Shown here piece by piece: positions 33,388 through 41,777 of a DNA stretch of 64,000 nt. Numbering within the stretch: the stretch's first letter is position 1; every line of letters starts with the position of its first letter. Made by a program: the position numbers and the translations under genes. Source of the DNA: Paenibacillus donghaensis (GTDB lineage Bacteria; Bacillota; Bacilli; Paenibacillales; Paenibacillaceae). Under the pieces are notes generated by a model. That model ran no database searches. It saw nothing but the letters and a program-made list of their open reading frames with translations, and was not told where the DNA came from. The stretch spans positions 5,084,001 through 5,148,000 of the forward strand of contig NZ_CP021780.1 of NCBI RefSeq assembly GCF_002192415.1, given 5' to 3'.

Positions 33388-33948
33388 ATGAAAAAAATCA
33401 TTACATTGGTTGTTGGTGCAATATTCTTTCTGAACTCATTTACGAGTATAATTAATGCCCAATCTCAAGATCCAAAAGATATTTTACTTAAAAAGTATCC
33501 AAAAGAAGTAATTAAGATTATCAAAACAGTAGATCTTAATAATGACCAAAAAAATGAAAATTTCATCCTTACAAAATCAGGGAATTTCTTCCTTGTTAAC
33601 TCCAAGGGTGTTGTTGTCTTGATCAATACGGGAATAGGTGAATATGAAGAAGATGAGGTGGGATTAAAGATTTTCTCTGTCTCAGCAAAAGAAAAACATG
33701 TTGCCCTTACAGTGGAATATCTCCCCTCTAACACCCAGTTATTCGTTTATCGCCTGCAAGATGGAACGCTTAATAAAAAAATTGAATTAATAGCTGATGT
33801 TGGAGTTGAGATTGATAACAAAGGCCGAATACATCAAAATTGGAAGGATTATAAACCAGAAGGTGGTTGGGATACAGCAGAAGGAATTTTCACCTGGAAT
33901 TCAAAAACAAATAAGTATACTGCTTCAGGTAAATATGTACTTCAATAA
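33388..33948 (+). CDS. Secreted hypothetical protein (186 aa)
   Basis: 186 residues. Signal peptide MKKIITLVVGAIFFLNSFTS with a cleavage region near NAQSQ. The mature part includes TVDLNNDQKNENFILTKSG, reminiscent of a Ca-binding/FG-GAP-like turn (DLNNDQ). The last 60 bp and the terminator are duplicated in inverted orientation at 38.8-38.9 kb. Function unknown. Confidence 0.7.
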   Translation: MKKIITLVVGAIFFLNSFTSIINAQSQDPKDILLKKYPKEVIKIIKTVDLNNDQKNENFILTKSGNFFLVNSKGVVVLINTGIGEYEEDEVGLKIFSVSAKEKHVALTVEYLPSNTQLFVYRLQDGTLNKKIELIADVGVEIDNKGRIHQNWKDYKPEGGWDTAEGIFTWNSKTNKYTASGKYVLQ

Positions 33949-33950
33949 AT

Positions 33951-33979
33951 AAAGACGCCCCGGAGATCGGGGCATCTTT
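33951..33979 (+). terminator. Terminator of the secreted hypothetical gene
   Basis: AAAGACGCCCCGG/CGGGGCATCTTT stem followed by ATTTAT, immediately after the stop codon. A related hairpin lies in the inverted copy at 38.84-38.87 kb. Confidence 0.8.
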
Positions 33980-34516
33980 ATTTATGTAATCATTCGTTAC
34001 TACTTAGGACCCAATAGGATAGGAGCATCAAAGTCTGATCGCCACATAAGTCCAATCCACCGAATTAGTTGCGAATCTGCATCTAATTAGAAGATTTTTT
34101 CTGTTTTAGAGCAAATAAGTGCGAAAACGCATCTAATTTCGGATTCTGAGCCTTAAACAATCGTTTTACTCGAAAATAGTTGCAGATTCGCACTTATTTG
34201 CCCAATAACAGGAATTCCAGCTGAAATTAAATGCACTTTTGCATCTAATTTCTCTGAAATCTCTAGTGTAGCATTCTACATCCTCAGAGGGACCTAAGTA
34301 GTAACAATCATTCTAATAAAAAATCTATTTAACAGTATGAGTTTCTTCTACCTCGCGGATTTCCTTGCTTCATAAAATACACGGCTTAATCCAGCATCCC
34401 GTTAAATATATTCAAGCACTAGAAAATCATAGCCGGATTTGAAGCGAATGTATAACTAATGAAGATTGTGTGCTGGGCAATCCTAATTATGAGTATTATC
34501 TGGATGTACTACATAA
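33980..34516. other. Intergenic region left of the group II intron remnant
   Basis: Holds the TGC-N6-GCA repeats (34073-34262). Otherwise AT-rich sequence with no supported gene. Confidence 0.5.
34073..34262. repeat. Cluster of TGC-N6-GCA intergenic repeats
   Basis: Four near-palindromic cores in 190 bp: TGCGAATCTGCA, TGCGAAAACGCA, TGCAGATTCGCA and TGCACTTTTGCA. Three are followed by TCTAATT and one by its counterpart ACTTATTTG. No coding frame fits. Related CTGCA...TGCAG hairpins occur at 54.36-54.55 kb. Confidence 0.6.
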
Positions 34517-35241
34517 ACGTGCGGGTCATCGCATACGGCTCTTCCGACAGTTATCCCCTCTGGGGATGAAGGTTATTGTAAATCTCCGTCAGACTGCAAA
34601 GTTTTATTTCCTCAAACCACGTATTGGGCATGGCATACTGAGCGTAGGTCGAGTGGGAGCTGCGCCAGGCCGTCATCCGCAGACCCGGCAATTCATTGTC
34701 CCAGCCCCTGCGTCTCAATTCCCGATGCAGCTTTCGTATCTTTTTCCAGCTTCGCAGTTGGACCATTCGAAGTCGCCTCCGTATCCATGCATCCCATCCT
34801 TGAAATCGCTTCTTTACATCTCCAATTCCGAAATAGTTCCCCCATCCATGTAGGTACGGATTCAATTTCTTCTTCACCAGTTGCTCGATATCCACCGTTT
34901 GGTTTCTTCGCGTGATTTCTTTTACCCGTTCCTTAAACTTCTCCACGGCTTTCGGTGTCGGTCCTACATACTTGCCGGGCTTGAACTCGTGGCCCAAAAA
35001 GACAAATCTTTCTCGTTTGCTATTCACGATTCGTGTCTTTTTCCGGATGTACTTTTAGCCCCTGTTCCTTTTCCAGCAGTTTAACGACAATTCTCCGCAC
35101 GCGTTCCGCCCCTTTTTGGGTTTTGCAACAAATGACAAAGTCGTCCGCGTAACGCACGAGGCGGTGCCCTCTTTCGGTCATGGCTAGGTCCAGCGGATGC
35201 AGATAGATATTCGCCAGTAGCGGGCTTATAACTCCTCCCAC

Positions 35242-35630
35242 TATAAATTAATATTTACTCTTATTTGCTCACTCGTTCTCAGGTTTTCATTCATTGACAG
35301 ATTGAGAGTTGGAATAGTCATGTAAGGATGACATTATTTTCTGGAAGAGCCGGTGGCGGGAATAGAGAGTGGGGGAGTTATCCCCAACCCAAAGATACAT
35401 TCTGTAATCGCACTTTGGATATCCACACCTGTCTCTTGACGGCTTACCCTCCCATGTCACGCGGGGTCTTTGCCCTTACATTCCTTCGTTCTGCCTCTCA
35501 AGAGGTGGACGCCGTTTCTTGCTCCTTTACAGGGTCGTTGCCCTTATGGAATTGATTCCTGCGGCTGCTCCGTGCTTCTTTTGTCTTTGGTCATTCCTAC
35601 TTCAATGAGCAAAAAGAGTCTGGTCTTTTC
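35242..35630 (-). ncRNA. Noncoding end of the IS110 element, candidate bridge/seek RNA region
   Basis: About 390 bp follow the transposase with no supported frame (the small ORFs are shadows). IS110-family elements encode a target-choosing bridge or seek RNA in a noncoding end; in IS1111-type members it is downstream of the transposase. GC-rich stem-forming stretches (for example GGCAACGACCC, GGGCAAAGACCCC) are present. Assignment is by position only. Confidence 0.35.
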
Positions 35631-36927
35631 TTAAGCTGCCATCTGTAGCTGGGCCAGACGTACCGGCCCTAACACGTCGTTAGCGTCGTACGGAATTCGC
35701 TTCGTACCGAGTGTATGCAGGACGCGTATAAGTTTTCCGCATAACGCCACAAGGGATTGCTTTTTCTTCAATGGATTTTGACTTCGTGTCGTAAAGTACT
35801 GGTGCAGCGCCTTGAACTCCGCGTTCTTCGCTACCATGGGCATGACCGCCCGGAACAGCAGGGCTCTTAGCCTTGCACGTCCACGTTTGGTAATGCTGGA
35901 CTTGCCTTTTTTCTTTCCTGAACTGTTTTCTTTGAGATTCAGTCCGGCCAGCCGTATGATCTGCTGTCCGTGCTCGTAACTGCTTAGATCCCCTACTTCT
36001 GCAAGGAACCCCGCCAAGGTGACTACGGCCACACCCGGCACAGTGAGCATCTCCTTCGTTCCCGGAATTTGTGCAAGTAGACGTTCCACCTCGACCAGAA
36101 TCTCTTCGAGTTGTCTGGCGAACATTTCGTACTGCTCCAGAAGCGTTTTAATCTCTATTTTGGCTGCGGGAAGTCCTTCGGTAAGCCCGATGGATCTTCT
36201 TGCAGTTTCGACCAGTTGCTCCGCTCGTTTCGTCCCTACGGCGCGCTTCACGTCCTTCTTCCATCGCTTCACAATGGCCTCTGTACCGAGCGCTACGATC
36301 TCTTCTGGCGTCGGAAACTCGCTTAACGTAATAAGGGAGGCTTTCCCCTCCCAGTCTTTAAAAACCTTTGTGTACTCCGGGAAAAATCGATCCTGCCAGT
36401 TCTGCATTCGTCTTTGTACCTGCCCGAGGTTCACCATGATTTTCTCGCGAAGATTCATGAGAATCCGCAGATCTGCATAGAGGTTCGTCGGCAGTTTCGG
36501 TTTCGCTGTACTTCCCGTTACGCACTAAATCGGCAATGACTTTTGCATCCTTATAGTCGTTTTTCGTCGGTGAGTTGTCTTCCAGTTCTTTGCTTTTGTG
36601 TACATGATGCGGATTGACGATGACCAAAGGAATCCCTTGCTGTCCCAAGTATTCGGCCAGATTAAACCAGTAGTGTCCGGTAGGCTCAATGCCAAAGAGG
36701 ACGTCACTCTTGGCATGCTCCTGCTGAAGCTCCTTCATCCACTGAACCAGTTGTTCCAGCCCGGTACGGGTATTGGAGAACACACAGTCCTTTCCCAGTT
36801 CAATGCCCCGAAAGTCGATGGCACGGGCCACGTGGGTTTCTTTAGCAATGTCTGCGCCTACGACAAGGGTCTTGTCAGAAATTCGTGTAATCCGTTGATT
36901 CTGTTTCTTCGATTGTTTATACTTCAT
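35631..36927 (-). pseudogene. IS110-family transposase, frameshifted
   Basis: Starts at ATG 36927 after CAGGAGG. The N-terminal DEDD RuvC-like domain has ADIAKETHVARAIDF, FGIEPTGHYW and KNDYKDAKVIADL. After SETE the frame breaks: one extra A near 36500 gives a false tail, and the true continuation LPTNLYADLRIL runs into the second frame (36458-35631). That frame carries LTVPGVAVVTLAGFLAEVGD and the Ser region GLNLKENSSGKKKGKSSITKRG typical of IS110 C-terminal domains. Joined length about 430 residues, normal for the family. Confidence 0.85.
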
Positions 36928-37054
36928 GTTGAGTGCCTCCTGCGCTGGAATTTGTTCTTTGGTCGGAACGTTTCCCAGTATACAGTTGGCGCTTTTTTCT
37001 TTCAAACCTCAAATTAATTCATTACAGGAATGGCTCCTTATGAGAAGTAAAGTA

Positions 37055-37074
37055 TTATGCAAAGCTTTGCATAA
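37055..37074. repeat. Perfect 20-bp palindrome at the IS110 junction
   Basis: TTATGCAAAGCTTTGCATAA is self-complementary and sits directly next to TCCTCC, the last base block of the interrupted RT. It could be the end of the element or part of its target. Confidence 0.7.
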
Positions 37075-38286
37075 TCCTCCTTGCGGCGCTCCTTCAACAG
37101 TCGGTTTAACTAAACCGTTCTCCATCACTCCCGATTGAAGGTATTTTCGAATAAGCAGAAGGACTTTCTTGTCCTTCACTTTCTCTGCTATCTTCATCAT
37201 GAGGCGGTCATGGTTGACGCGGTCGAAGAATTTCTCCAAGTCCAGGTCGACTACGAATCGATAGCCTTCTTTCATGAATGCTCTAGCTTTCCTTACTGCA
37301 TCATATCCTCGCCTTTTCGGGCGAAATCCATAGCTGTGTTCAGAAAACTGCGGATCAAACAATGGGATAACGTCTGAGCGATTGCTTGCTGGAGCATTCG
37401 GTCTGTCACGGAGGGAATACCTAATTTCCTGACACCTCCACCATTCAGTTTCGGGATTTCGACCCGACGCACAGGGCTAGGTTGGTAGGTTCCCTCTTCA
37501 ATCGCAAGACGAATGGTCTGTCAGTTTTGTTTGATGTGTTCTCGTAAGGATTTTACGGACATTCCATCTACGCCGTGGCTTCCTTTATTCGCTTCTACAC
37601 GTTTTAGTGCTTCAAGGAGATTTCCCCGCGATAACAGCTGCTCCAACATTTCTCTACAACTCCTTGCGTGATTTGTACCTTCCTCTTGTGCCAGAGATGA
37701 ATTCTGCCCTGCCGAAGTCCCACATGGGATTCACCGCTTCCTCCTTCAGTTAGGTCCTTTCGGATTTTTTTCTGCTTTCATTACTCATCTTGAACGCCTG
37801 GGTGTACAAATACCTATTTCATGTTCAGCCCTTCCGCAGCTGTTGCAACAGCTTGCGTACTATGGCGTCTGCTGACTTCTGTACGTTCAGCCTGTCCTCA
37901 CGGGCAGGGTTACGAAGTGGTCTTCGTCTTTCGCACAGATCTCCCCAGGTAAAAACGCTATCTTCCTCTCCATCTATCTGCTTCATTTACTCTCGCACGC
38001 CTTTGGCAGTATGGGCTTTGGTTTGTTTGGCAACCTCATCCAGCATACGCTAGCCTTGTATGAAGTTCGTGTTCCTCAGACCGGAGATTTGCCGCTGGCT
38101 TCCTTCCGATTCCACCTCGCGGTGGACACCCTTGCCTTAAGCTAATGGCTACTACTGCCTTCGCCATTCGGGACTTCAACCCTAGAGATAGCGCCCATGC
38201 TGGGCGCACCAAAAAAAGGACAAGCTCTTAGAGCAAAGTTCAAACTTCCACTGCTGCCTAAATTTATTCTTTTATAAATATTTTCA

Positions 38287-38646
38287 TTATATGAGCGGTG
38301 ATTGAATCAATGTGGCGAAATTGAATTGATGTACGTGACCGTCATTTAATGTAGTTTGACCAGTAACAAAATGTACGTGTTTGCCGTTTCCTACGGAAAT
38401 AGCTGGTCCTGTTCTAATCTTCTTCAAATTATGAAAATGGTTCAGGAAATCAGTTCTTTCCAAATCAATTTCATGGACATGACTCGTTCCTACCCGAATC
38501 GCTTGTCCTGTAACACCTGCAAACCGATGGTTGTGTCGATCTGCACCTTCTTCAGCCAGTTTAGTGCTACCTTCAAATTCATGTACGTGTCTCTGTACCT
38601 TAGAGCCTGTTTTTATCTTCTTTACTGTAGGCCGTTTCCTCTGCAT
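38287..38646 (-). CDS. YmaF-family histidine-rich protein
   Basis: 119 residues from ATG 38646. It contains six His-x-His units (HVHEF, HNHRFAGVTG, SHVHEI, HFHN, KHVHFVTG, GHVHQF) spread over beta-repeat-like segments, matching the YmaF family of Bacillus (unknown function). The HxH ladder suggests metal binding. It lies just upstream of the intron 5' end, in the same direction. Confidence 0.8.
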   Translation of the reverse strand: MQRKRPTVKKIKTGSKVQRHVHEFEGSTKLAEEGADRHNHRFAGVTGQAIRVGTSHVHEIDLERTDFLNHFHNLKKIRTGPAISVGNGKHVHFVTGQTTLNDGHVHQFNFATLIQSPLI

Positions 38647-39093
38647 CCGTTGTATGCCTCCTTAGAATTATGCGACTTCACAACATCTTATTAAGGCAAA
38701 CTTGGATAAGTGCAAATTCATTATCAGGATGCAATTAATTTTTTGTGATTACCCACTAACTGCTAATAGTCATTCAATACTCCCTATTTGACCTCCCGTT
38801 TCAAGAAAACTGACATTATTATTATGATTACATAAATAAAGATGTCCCGGAGCTACCTGGGCATCTTTATTATTGAAGTACAAATTTACCTGAAGCAGTA
38901 TACTTATTCGTTTTTGAATTCGCGGTGAAAATAAAGTGAACAGAATACCGTTCGTTCTTGGATTTCATCATCAGAAATCGTCCTCCTCTAGTTGAAATTT
39001 CACTTACCTCAGACACTGATCTAAGTTTCCGGGAACAAAATGTGACCAACTGCCGTCCTTAATGGTGTTATAAGTAAAGGAGGGCAGAGCATC
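38647..39093. other. Intergenic region with inverted gene-end copy
   Basis: Contains the inverted duplicate of the 33.9-kb gene end (38825-38932) and the upstream region of the ECF sigma gene with AAGGAGGG near 39078. No other gene is supported. Confidence 0.5.
38825..38932 (-). pseudogene. Inverted duplicate of the 3' end of the secreted gene at 33.4 kb
   Basis: Read on the minus strand it matches 33886-33991 over about 105 bp (TTTTCACC, GAATTCAAAAAC, AATAAGTATACTGCTTCAGG, TACTTCAATAA, then a degenerate terminator) with about a dozen differences. Only the last 17 or so codons and the terminator are left of the second copy. Confidence 0.8.
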
Positions 39094-39588
39094 ATGCAGC
39101 GTTCCATGAACCGGCCGGTCAATCATGTGTTGAAGAGTTACGAAACCTACGCAGAAATGCTGTTCCGGATTGCTATTGTCCATCTGGGCAGCCGCGAGGA
39201 TGCCGAAGAAGCCACTCAGGATACCTTCATCAAGCTGATGGAAAAAGCACCAGATTTCAAGGATGCCGAACATCAGAAGGCATGGCTGATCCGGGTAATC
39301 ACCAATCATTGCAAAACACTACTGGGCAGAGGCTGGCGTAAGCGCGAGGTCAAACTGGAGGGCGTAGATCCAGTGACAGCAGATAGCCCTGAGGATTTGG
39401 TGCTGCTGCAGCTCGTGCTGGCGATGCCTGTGAAGTATAAGACCGTTATCCATCTGTATTATTACGAGGATTATGGCATCCAGGAGATCAGCAAGATACT
39501 ACAGATCAGCGAGTCAGCCGTGAAGATGAGGCTTCAACGGGGACGACAGCTGTTAAAACTCGAGCTGGAAGGAGCGGAAACGCAGTGA
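39094..39588 (+). CDS. ECF-type RNA polymerase sigma factor
   Basis: 164 residues, with AAAGGAGGG before ATG 39094. Region 2 reads MLFRIAIVHLGSREDAEEATQDTFIKLM; region 4 has YYYEDYGIQEISKILQISESAVKMRLQRGRQLL. The stop overlaps the anti-sigma start by 4 nt (GTGA). Expected to direct RNA polymerase to a small regulon under control of the downstream membrane protein. Confidence 0.9.
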   Translation: MQRSMNRPVNHVLKSYETYAEMLFRIAIVHLGSREDAEEATQDTFIKLMEKAPDFKDAEHQKAWLIRVITNHCKTLLGRGWRKREVKLEGVDPVTADSPEDLVLLQLVLAMPVKYKTVIHLYYYEDYGIQEISKILQISESAVKMRLQRGRQLLKLELEGAETQ

Positions 39589-40574
39589 GGGAAGATCAGT
39601 TTCGAACAACATACAAGAAAGCGGTGGATTCCATGAAACCGAGTGAAGAGATGAAAAAAGTATTGATCGACAAGCTGGAGCAGCGGCAGGTGCGGAAGCG
39701 TCCACACAAGACAGTTTATATCGCGGCAAGCGTTGTACTTGCCGCAGGGATCGGCCTGGCCTCACCTAATATATGGAAGCATTTGAACAACCCGGCTTCA
39801 CCGGTGCAGGTGGCCCAGGTGAAGCCAGCAGCAACCGACTTGGTCAGGTCTGATGCGGGTACGTCCGGCAGCATCGTCATTCCCAAGCTGCAACTGCCGG
39901 ATACGGAATCTGGTGCTAAGACAGATATGATCGCTCTGGTCGTTTATAAGGGCAATATCTATACACATTCCGCGACCCGCATCGATGCCGCTGATGCCGC
40001 CGCGCTACGCGGTGACAAACTCGGACGGACTAAAGGCGATATCAACGAATGGAGCGGTAAAGACGAATATATCGAGTTAGCCTCCAACATCGGCGAGACG
40101 GATATCTATTCCATGAAGGGATACGATTCCGACTTCCTACTTATGTCCTATACGGAAATGAACGGCGAGGTTTACGCCGAACTGTATGAGCATACGAACG
40201 GCATTACCGTAAACAGCGGCGCCGACCTGTTCGGCAAGCTGAATCTCGCAGGCCGGATCACTTCGGCTCAGTGGGAAGGCTTCGATAGCTGGAACAACGG
40301 TCTGCAGCAGTACGCGCCGCTTGCCAGCGGCGAAGCGCTTGACGGCTTCGTAACGGCACTCCAAACAGCCAAACCGCTGGCGGCAGAACCACTGATCGAG
40401 CAAGGCATCTATGACAGCGAAGACCGAAAGGTCATCTACCTGCAGTTGGAAGACAAAGCCCGGGTAGAGCTGACACTGTTCGGTCAAGGGCTTGTACGCT
40501 ACGGCCAGGCACCGGTATTCTTCGAGGTCGAGTCCGGTGCGTTCCAAACGCTATGGAATACCATGAATCCGTAA
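39585..40574 (+). CDS. Membrane anti-sigma factor, cognate of the ECF sigma factor
   Basis: 329 residues from GTG 39585, overlapping the sigma stop. A cytoplasmic N terminus of about 45 residues (MKPSEEMKKVLIDKLEQRQ) precedes one membrane helix near 46-65 (VYIAASVVLAAGIGLAS). The large extracytoplasmic part has repeats of DMIALVVYKGNIY and IELASNIGETDIY type. The arrangement is that of sigma/anti-sigma pairs in Paenibacillus. The signal is unknown. Confidence 0.8.
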   Translation: MREDQFRTTYKKAVDSMKPSEEMKKVLIDKLEQRQVRKRPHKTVYIAASVVLAAGIGLASPNIWKHLNNPASPVQVAQVKPAATDLVRSDAGTSGSIVIPKLQLPDTESGAKTDMIALVVYKGNIYTHSATRIDAADAAALRGDKLGRTKGDINEWSGKDEYIELASNIGETDIYSMKGYDSDFLLMSYTEMNGEVYAELYEHTNGITVNSGADLFGKLNLAGRITSAQWEGFDSWNNGLQQYAPLASGEALDGFVTALQTAKPLAAEPLIEQGIYDSEDRKVIYLQLEDKARVELTLFGQGLVRYGQAPVFFEVESGAFQTLWNTMNP

Positions 40575-40625
40575 AAATGAGGACCTGAAAAAGAGATTCG
40601 CCTTTGGAATGACCTTCAAAATGCA

Positions 40626-40666
40626 AAAAAATGCAGCCCTACCTCGATGAGGCATGCTGCATTTTT
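40626..40666 (+). terminator. Terminator of the sigma/anti-sigma operon
   Basis: AAAAATGCAGC/GCTGCATTTTT, 11 bp perfect, about 50 bp after the anti-sigma stop. Confidence 0.85.
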
Positions 40667-40838
40667 GCATTTGGTGTCTCCGAATATATTTTTTCTTGAA
40701 ATAGGACCCGGATGATTAATTCGAGCAATGTTTACATTTTCTTAGATATGGCAAGAATAAATCATCCAACGTGACCAAAACGTTACCATTTCCTCATTAT
40801 TCTAAACTGGTATTTTGTTGTGATCCATCACTCTTAAA

Positions 40839-40943
40839 ACAGCAAAAAACCCTTACAGCGTAAGGGTTCTTGAGAAGTGGGCCCTACAGGACTCGAACCT
40901 GTGACCAATCGGTTATGAGCCGACCGCTCTAACCAACTGAGCT
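40839..40943. repeat. 105-bp direct repeat, left copy (tRNA-Ile2 3' region)
   Basis: Matches 51273-51377 at all but two positions, in the same orientation. It comprises the tRNA terminator plus the 3' two-thirds of the tRNA, stopping at GAGCT, after which the two copies diverge completely. Confidence 0.9.
40878..40943 (-). pseudogene. Truncated tRNA-Ile2 (CAT) fragment
   Basis: T arm, variable loop, anticodon arm (loop CTCATAA) and D arm are preserved, but the 5' acceptor strand is replaced (GAGCTTGGGG instead of GAGCTAAGGGCCC). It cannot form an acceptor stem. Confidence 0.85.
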
Positions 40944-41106
40944 TGGGGAAACGATAAAATGAATTAAATTCTGGTTATTACTTAGAGCCCCCTTGTTTTC
41001 CATGTATTACTCGTTCGAGCCTGTCCTACCACACCGCGCGACAAGGAGGCTGAGCATAACCAAAGGAAGGCTGTCGCCCGTAACCAGCGATTAACTTTCA
41101 GACTAT

Positions 41107-41290
41107 TAACGGACTCAGGAGCCTCTATTTGCTGTAAAAAGGCTGTTTTGCAGGTCTAACGGACTCAGGAGCCTCTATTCAGGCAAAAACCCACTAGTTA
41201 GGGCCTGTTTTTCCAATATAGAGGCTATGCGGTCCGCTAGACTCCAAACCATCGCAGGAATGCGGAAATAGGAGCTATACGGTCCGTTAG
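41107..41290. repeat. Dispersed intergenic repeat, GTCCG/AGAGGC family (copies 2)
   Basis: Two direct copies AACGGACTCAGGAGCCTC (from 41107 and 41157) and two inverse copies GAGGCTATGCGGTCCGCTAG (from 41220) and GGAGCTATACGGTCCGTTAG (from 41270). Same family as the copies at 24389-24572. Confidence 0.7.
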
Positions 41291-41489
41291 CACGTGGGTT
41301 ACCTGAAGTTCCGGGTGGGGAGGGTTTGGATTACGGTAGTGCGATCCCCTAACCTTCGCAAGTAAACCTTCTATATCCTCGCAGGGTCCTAAGTAGTAAC
41401 AAATTCTGTATCTTTTCTTCTATTATAGGGGTCGTCATACATGATACTGTTGTATGGGTACCAAATGTTACCTTACCACTCTAACTTAA

Positions 41490-41518
41490 AAGGACAGAGC
41501 AAACTTGACTCTGTCCTT
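41490..41518 (+). terminator. Orphan terminator-like hairpin
   Basis: AAGGACAGAG/CTCTGTCCTT, 10 bp perfect, followed by CTTTC. No intact gene ends at it on the plus strand. Confidence 0.6.
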
Positions 41519-41777
41519 CTTTCAAGGATAAGGAGGAGTCAAATGAAAAATTTGCCGTACATTTCTACACGGTCACCCAAGTATGTCTGGTCAGAGGTTT
41601 ACCTTCATTAGTACAGAATATCGGTACCTTGCGCTTCCACTCCTCGGGATGAATAGAGATCAGCTCAGAGATAGCAAGAAAGTCCGCAGATACACGAGCC
41701 GATTGTTATAAGTTGCTGGCTTGATGCCTTCCTGACTCAAATGCTCGCAGACGGCGTTCTCGCTTCCATAACTATTA

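Larger units (their letters stand above)
35239..37074 (-). mobile_element. IS110-family insertion sequence inside the intron RT
   Basis: About 1836 bp inserted between TCCTCC copies (35233-35238 and 37075-37080), splitting the RT at PQGG|VI. It contains a DEDD-type transposase gene with one frameshift and a 390-bp noncoding 3' end. A perfect 20-bp palindrome (TTATGCAAAGCTTTGCATAA) lies at the right junction, 37055-37074. Boundaries are deduced from rejoining the RT reading frame. Confidence 0.75.
34551..37649 (-). pseudogene. ltrA: Group II intron reverse transcriptase/maturase, broken
   Basis: Pieces in order: ATG 37649 with the N-terminal part (LEALKRVEANKGSHGVDGM), an in-frame TGA at 37521-37523 where TGG is expected (NWQTIR), a 1-base frameshift near 37365, and RT motifs HSYGFRPKRRG and VDLDLEKFFDRV (37009-37362). 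The reading is cut within EGAPQGG by the IS110 insertion (35239-37074). It resumes at GGVISPLLANIYL with the catalytic YADD (35241-35020), has an extra A near 35028, then the maturase and C-terminal part (FVFLGHEFKPGKYVG to NNLHPQRG). An intact protein would have about 420 residues. Confidence 0.85.
34517..38209 (-). mobile_element. Degenerate group II intron, interrupted by an IS110 element
   Basis: The minus strand begins at 38209 with GTGCGCCCAGCATGGGCGC, a typical group II 5' end after a run of T. About 560 nt of ribozyme sequence precede a reverse transcriptase frame (37649 to 34551). A domain V-like remnant (GAGCCGTATGCGATGA...CGCACGT) lies at 34517-34542, but its closing strand is lost. 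The RT carries a nonsense codon, frameshifts and an insertion, so splicing and mobility should be dead. Confidence 0.75.
40667..41777. other. Intergenic region: tRNA fragment, dispersed repeats, transposase-like remnant
   Basis: No intact gene. It holds the truncated tRNA-Ile2 copy (40878-40943), the GTCCG/AGAGGC repeats (41107-41290) and a hairpin terminator (41490-41518). At 41570-41775 minus-strand codons read as a broken frame (GSENAVCEHLSQEGIKPATYNN...), which looks like a degraded gene end of unknown kind. Confidence 0.5.

Noticed and set aside
40878..40943. Functional tRNA
   Set aside because: The 5' acceptor strand is missing, so it cannot form a tRNA; called a fragment.
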